Positions 58,680 to 64,000 of a stretch of 64,000 bases of DNA are shown here, piece after piece; positions within the stretch are counted from its first letter, which is position 1, and every line of letters begins with the position of its first letter. The notes beneath the pieces are model-generated. The model made no database searches. It was not told the DNA's origin and saw only the letters and a program-made list of their open reading frames with translations. This DNA is from Castanea sativa (taxonomy: Eukaryota; Streptophyta; Magnoliopsida; Fagales; Fagaceae). The translations under genes and the position numbers were made by a program. Location: the NCBI RefSeq assembly GCF_040712315.1, contig NC_134015.1, positions 49,817,964-49,881,963 on the forward strand, in the 5' to 3' direction.

Positions 58680-59834
58680 CTGGGATGATGCTACTTTTTT
58701 GTGTTATTCCCTCTTGATATCTGAAATTGTGCTACCAGCTGCGAGAATTTTTTGCATTGGTAATGGTATCTGTATTCCAACAATGATGATTACTCTTCCT
58801 TTCCAAAACACATATCTTAGATACTAACATTTACAATAATGTTGACCTCTCCAAAGGCCATTAAATTCTTGTCCATCAATGATATCGACCAAAATTCTAC
58901 GCAGTTCAATCCTAAACTCAAGCCTATTTCAAAGAAGAACTACCCTCATCATATTTATTCCAATTTGAAATTTACATGTAACCAATAGTACAATGTTAAA
59001 ACCAAAAAATTGATAATCTTTAAATTTCCTCCAATATTTCACATGAAAATTAATATAAAAAATGTCTTGATTTTTTTTTAAAAATAATTCAATACTGGGT
59101 GGAAAGTACCAAATAGTGTCAATTGAGCTACAAAACGATATTTTATATGCTTTGATCAGGTCCAAAGTAGGTTTTTTTTTTTTAAATTTAATTAAATTTA
59201 ATTTTTTATGAGTGATGGAATTCATTATTAATGTATGTGGGCATGCAACATGCATCTATACTTTATAGGTGAGTTATTTAAAAAAAAAGAAAAAGAAACG
59301 AAAAGAAAGAATAGTTATGTGTTTGAACGAACTGACTTAGGTCCAGTGTATAGAGCATGCAATACGTTGAAATATAGTCACGTGATAAATATTTGACATG
59401 TGTCAGCATCTCAACGGGTCTAATGCCTTGTGCACTAGACCCAATCCATACTTATGTTTGAAAAGGAACTTAAAAGAGAAGAAGAAGAAGAAGCAAATAA
59501 TGGTAAAAATGCATGATATCAAATTGAAATGAATGACATTTTTTAACAATAAACCTAAACCAAAAACTCTTAGTAAGGATAGTTTTAAACATACAAATAG
59601 ATTAAAGTAACCTACAGTACAAAGAGAGTTCTCTTAGCATATAGTTGCTAAGATTATTTCAAGTACTTAATCAATAATTGGAGTACTTAACATTATATCT
59701 CAATGCATTTATTTGTTAAAACTTGAAAGTATCTCTGTACTTTCAAGTTTTCTTTTTAACTCTCAAAAAATAGAGTAATGTTATAGCCAAACAACAAAAT
59801 ATTTTACTACATTTTTACAAACTATTGGCTGATT
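58680..59834. other. Spacer between the duplicated blocks, no gene seen
   Basis: AT-rich; contains (GAA)n at 59477-59494 and the palindrome ACTTGAAAGTATCTCTGTACTTTCAAGT (59721-59748). No protein match. Confidence 0.5.
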
Positions 59835-60605
59835 TTTATAGTTCTTCATTTGGGCCCGCTAATAATAAAACTTCTTAACCTACCAATAACCACTTACTAT
59901 ATTAGCCGTTTATAAAAAAACTTTTTAAAATGGTTAGTAGATGTAACATTTTCTTAAGAATTAATCTCTTTGCTTATTCTTTAATCTGAAAATATTGAAA
60001 TAGTCATATGCAGTTTATGTGAAATCACATGCCCTAGGTCTAGAAGTTTCTGAAGCTAAAATTAAAAAAAGGAAAAGAAAAAGAAAATAGTGGATCTCCC
60101 ATTTTCCTAACAATTTGGGATGAAGTATATGTATGTATTAATGAGCTCGGCTAATATAGGGCCAATTATGCATTTTTCCAAAATAGTGAGATGAATAAGA
60201 GATTTGAGGTTCAATTCCCGCCTACACAAAAAACTAATTAGTATTTTGGTCTGATGACAAAGAGTTATTATCAGAAGCGGACGACATAGGTTGAAACTCT
60301 CTCAAAAAAAAAGAAAAAGATGAAGTGTATGTATGTATGTATTAATGTGCTCGTCTAATAGGGCCAACTATAGGCTTTGCCAAAATAGTGAGATGAGATA
60401 CGAGATTTTGTTTGGGTTTTATTATAACGATAATTTTTCTTGTGATCCAATTATAATATGTGGTAACCATTACGAAATAGAATAGGAGGAAGTCTATTAA
60501 ATAGTGGGTTTACTTTTAAAATGAAAAAATAACTGACTAAAAGGTACCGACTATAGTTCTCCTCCTAGGGCTAGGGCCCTATCTTGAGTCTTCTATAATA
60601 AAAAA
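59835..60605. repeat. Second copy of the direct duplication (A')
   Basis: Same order of blocks as 58070-58620 but longer. An insertion is present around 60010-60060 and another around 60210-60310 between the two tandem sub-blocks. Confidence 0.8.
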
Positions 60606-60619
60606 TGGTAAACTATATA

Positions 60620-62720
60620 TTGGGATCTTGACTTTTACACTTAATTTCAATTTGGTTTTTGACATTTCAAATGTGTCAATTAGATCCTTAATCTTTGAAG
60701 TTGTGTCAAAATGGTCTCTGCTATTAAGTGATGGATGAAAAATGTTGATGTGGCTATCAATTTAAAAAAAATACTATTTTTCTACCACATGGACTGGCAC
60801 CTGTGCTGCCATGTCAGATTACATTAATTTTTTTAAAAGTATTAGTCACATACAAACAAGGGGCTATTTTCAGAGGGTGTACTCTCTCTCAGTTGAAATC
60901 AAATTTACCATTGAGTTTGTTCATTTGTTTAACTCTGTTTCATTGTCTTCTTCATTGCTATGAAAAGCTATGGTAGTACTAAAAATTATGGACGTCCATC
61001 ATAAACTTCACAAATCAGTTATATCTATCTATGCTTGTGCTTTGTTTTCACTTGTTGTCACCAAAAACCACTCTCCCACATCAAATTCTTGTCGACCCAT
61101 TTGCACCAAAACTCACAATGACTGATCTTTACCTTCAAATCTCCCCAGCATTACAAATGGCCCCATTTCCCCCATTCACCAAGCAACCCTTTTTCCCACA
61201 CAAAACCTTCGACCTCCTCATCATTTAATGGTATCAAAAGATGACTATTTTTTTTGGGGGAAGATAGTTGATTTTGTACAAAAGTTTTTAAAAGCAAAAG
61301 TTTTATAGCAATTGTAAAGATCACTGGTAGTTTTGTCGTTTTTAATTTAATATATGGATCCAAAAATGTAAAGTGTGGCCACATTCCCAAAAATATGCTA
61401 TCTATCGGCTTTATTTATGAAGAGTTTGTTTGTATAAAAACAAGAATATAAAAAGAGTAGTACCTTAGAGCAATCGCATTGGTCAGTGCAAAATAGAAAA
61501 ATTACAAATTTTACACATTTTTGTTCAAAAACTACGCACATCAATCTGTCTAAAACATTGTTTCTATGCAAAATTGCTATAGCAACCGTGCATATATTCA
61601 CAATTACTAGCTTTCTATATGATTATTTAATATTTTTTCTCTCTCCTCTCCCTTGCCTTGTTAGACTCTCTCTCACCCATTCGTCAATGCCAAGAAGAAG
61701 AAGAAGAAGAAGCCGACCACCAACATTCATCCACCATCACAACTAACCCACTAGCACCACCACAACCAACCCATTAGAACATCAATTTAATCCAAACACA
61801 ACGAACCCAAAATTAATGAAAATCATCACAAACCCAACTTAAAATCAACTCAAAATAAAACACAATAGAAAACCTATTTGGCAAAATACAAATCAACCCA
61901 AAACTCAAGTTTGCCGCTGCCATGAGAGAGAAAGTGTGAGTGTATTGAGCCATGAAGTCTTGGTAGAGAGATTTTTTTTTTTTCATATTTGAAGAGAGCA
62001 CCAATTTGATAGAGAAAGAGAGGGGCAGAAAGAGAAAGATTTTTTATTTTTTTTAGAAATGAAAAAGAAGAAGAAGAAAGAAAGAAAGAAAGAAAGAATA
62101 GCAAAAGAAAAACAAAAAGAAAAAGAAAAAGAAGAAAGAAAGAAGATGCTGAAGAAGAAAAATCTTAGAAGAAGAAAGAAGGAGAAGAAAGAAGAAAGTA
62201 GAAAGAAGAAGGAGAAAAAGAAAGAGAGAGAGAGTGTTCAAAGAAGTGGTGTTTGGTAAGGTGGTAGGGCTGTGTATGGTAAGGGAAATAATTAAAAAAA
62301 AATGTGAAAAAGTATTATTTTAATATAAAAAGGGTGTATTATAAATAATCTGATGTGGGTATTTTTGCAAATTGATGGTGTAAAATAGAAAAAAATAGGT
62401 TTTTAATGTAAAATAGAAGGAAACTTTTACACTTACTGATGTTGTTGCTCTTATTTGAGAAGCAGAGAGAGAGAGAGAGAGAGAGCAAAACGTGAAGCTG
62501 GGTTGTGGTCCTGTTGACCTTGTGGTGTGGATTGTAACAGAGATCAATTTCTATTAGGGATTTTGATCCCAAATAGCCTCTCACGTACACGTGAGTCTTA
62601 ACAGTTTTTTATAATGTAATATGTGGCAGTACAGGTGTTAGTCCATGCGGAAAGAAGATAATATTTATTTCAGTATTTTTCATCTATCACTTAAATGTAA
62701 GGACCATTTTGAGATTTCTT
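60620..62720. mobile_element. MULE-like element remnant with inverted ends
   Basis: Left sequence TCAAAATGGTCTCTGCTATT, AAGTGATGGATGAAAAAT and CACATGGACTGGCACCTGTG (60705-60805) recurs inverted at 62590-62720 (complement TCAAAATGGTCCTTACATTT ... GCATGGACTAACACCTGTAC). About 100 bp on the outer side of the left end has no partner, so the right end is probably truncated by the next element. The interior has no transposase. Confidence 0.55.
61466..62456. mobile_element. Nested TIR element of about 1 kb
   Basis: The left end AGAGCAATCGCATTGGTCAG and the right end, complement AGAGCAACAACATCAGTAAG, are imperfect inverted repeats followed on both sides by TGTAAAATAG-like sequence. It contains (AAG)n at 61691-61712, an A/G-only stretch (62057-62240) and a (GA)n tract at 62463-62486 just outside. 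It lies within the MULE-like remnant. Confidence 0.55.
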
Positions 62721-62729
62721 TTTTAAAAA

Positions 62730-63300
62730 AATACCAATTTTCAAACAATTTTGTTAGTTAACATCGTTTCCAAACTATTTAAGAATTAACATCTCGAGTC
62801 TTTTAGACTTGAGTTCACTGTAACAACTCGAGTATGAAAGACTCAATTTCTATGAAAATCGAGTCTCTAAGACTTGAGTTCCATGAAAGAAAACCAAGAA
62901 ATCAAAAAACGTGTAAGTCTTCTTCTTCTTCTTCTTCTTGTGGTCTCCCTTTTCTCCCTCTAAAACAACAAAAACACAAAACACAAACACAAGCAATAGA
63001 TCAAAGTAGAAACCACATGAAGCAAGAGATCAAAACAGAAACCATGAACCCAAGCGGTGAACCCACAAACCTAGCAGTAAACCCATGAACCCACGAACTT
63101 AGGCGGCGAACCCACAAACCCAAGCTCGGGTTGAACCCACGAACGTGTGATTCCTTAGGCGAAGGTTTCATTTTTCCTTTGTTTCTCTATTTTTCCTTTG
63201 TTTCCTTAGGTGAAGGTCCTCTGATTCCTTAGGCGAAGGTTTTGTTTTGTCTGTTTCTTTTTTTTTTTTTTTTTATATTTAGGCTAAGTTTTTAGCAAAA
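62730..63300. mobile_element. Partial relative of the 43608-45272 element
   Basis: ACATCGTTTCCAAACTATTT and the palindromes CTCGAGTCTTTTAGACTTGAG and GAGTCTCTAAGACTTGAG (62790-62880) match the end structure of the element upstream of RH22. An open frame at 62834-63088 is low-complexity (Ser/Lys) and not a recognisable gene. (CTT)n at 62922-62938. The right end is not found. Confidence 0.45.
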
Positions 63301-64000
63301 TCAATCTTATGCTTAAGTTCTTGGCAAAATTGAGTCATTTAGGGGTTGTTTGGTTTTGGTTGTTTTCATCACTCATCACTGAGTTTTCATTACCCATAAC
63401 TCAAAACTAGTGGGTCCCACAGCACAAACACTTGTTTGGATTTGTTCTGAGTTTTTGTTTTCATCACTCAATTCTCACTAAATTTAGTGATTAGTAATGG
63501 AAACTAGAAACAAGTTTTTGGTGTTTTTGAGTTATGGAAATAGAGTGATGGTGGCATTTTTGTAAATATATTCATATGGTGGGCCCCGTTGTTTGTGTCA
63601 TGTCTTTTCCTTGCCAGCTCCAATGACTACTAACTGCTCTCTCCTCTACCAGACCATCTCTTTTCTTCCTTTTTTTTTTTCCCTCTTCTCTTCCCAAGCC
63701 ACTCTCTTCTCTCCATACCCATCTGCCATTAACACAACCCATTACTCTCACAGTTCCGATCTGCCACTCCAGTTGAAGCTCAAGTCTTCCTTCTGCTCTG
63801 TCTCTGTCTCTGTCTTGGTAGTGGGTCTTGTGGTTCCGGGTTGTAGGTTGTCATCTCGGCAACATAGATGTGGTTTCGGGTTGGGTATCTATGGGTTTAT
63901 GTTTGTATGTTTAAGAGACTTTGTATTTGTTGTTTTTGGGTTGTGGGTAAGAGGGAAAAAATCTGAATTTTGGAGTAGAAAATATGGACTATGGGTAAGA
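63301..64000. other. End of window: possible left part of another TIR element
   Basis: GGGGTTGTTTGGTTTTGG (63341-63358) and repeated CATCACTCA/ACTCAAAAC motifs look like the G/T-rich ends of Harbinger-type elements. No gene is recognised before the window ends. Confidence 0.3.

Noticed and set aside
60985..61230. Pro-rich ORF inside the MULE-like remnant as a captured gene
   Set aside because: Short, low-complexity, no splice or domain evidence and base composition like its surroundings.
62057..62259. Lys/Glu-rich ORF as a small charged protein
   Set aside because: It is the translation of an A/G-only stretch inside a TIR element.

Overview
The window looks like nuclear DNA of a dicot plant. 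Genes have spliced GT-AG introns and plant-only families: a G-type-lectin-type receptor kinase, an ATL RING-H2 protein, an AGD14-like ArfGAP and a plastid-type DEAD-box helicase. The background is AT-rich and dense in Copia, LINE-L1, MULE, PIF/Harbinger and MITE sequence. The species is not determinable by eye; a woody dicot, perhaps of the Fagales, is only an impression.

Region 1 (1-15539) is one nest of LTR retrotransposons. A Copia element on the + strand (5365-15539) has a decayed pol and a separate downstream ORF. A gag-only Copia-like element on the - strand (before 1 to 5364) sits inside its 5' LTR. A solo LTR of that second family (11932-12902) splits the downstream ORF.

Region 2 (15540-31030) holds old transposon debris and broken genes. 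They are a receptor kinase that has lost its extracellular exon (17978-19651), an internally deleted duplicate of the helicase gene (20800-22600), and an ATL RING gene with a frameshift and a missing zinc ligand (23707-24694). They also include the 3' exons of an unrecognised - strand gene (25257-27794) with a Pack-MULE-like element in one intron, a near-perfect inverted repeat with 440-bp arms (27795-28698), an RNase H-like remnant and two short TIR elements.

Region 3 (31030-45300) has an AGD14-like ArfGAP pseudogene and a two-gene PIF/Harbinger transposon (DDE transposase plus Myb/SANT-like protein, both on -). It continues with Tourist-like MITEs, a 3.1-copy tandem array of about 625-bp units joined to a Copia reverse transcriptase fragment, and a TIR element carrying a minisatellite.

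Region 4 (45407-54765) is the one gene that looks intact: an eight-exon DEAD-box RNA helicase of the RH22 type, 593 codons. Its first intron contains a 5'-truncated LINE with 15-bp target duplications.

Region 5 (54766-64000) has no convincing gene. It holds simple repeats, a Harbinger remnant, a 550-750 bp direct duplication, and nested MULE-like and MITE-like elements.

I found no evidence of a new biochemical system. The points most worth following are the long hairpin locus, the nested retrotransposon history, the Pack-MULE-like capture, the Harbinger pair and the RH22 parent/pseudogene pair.
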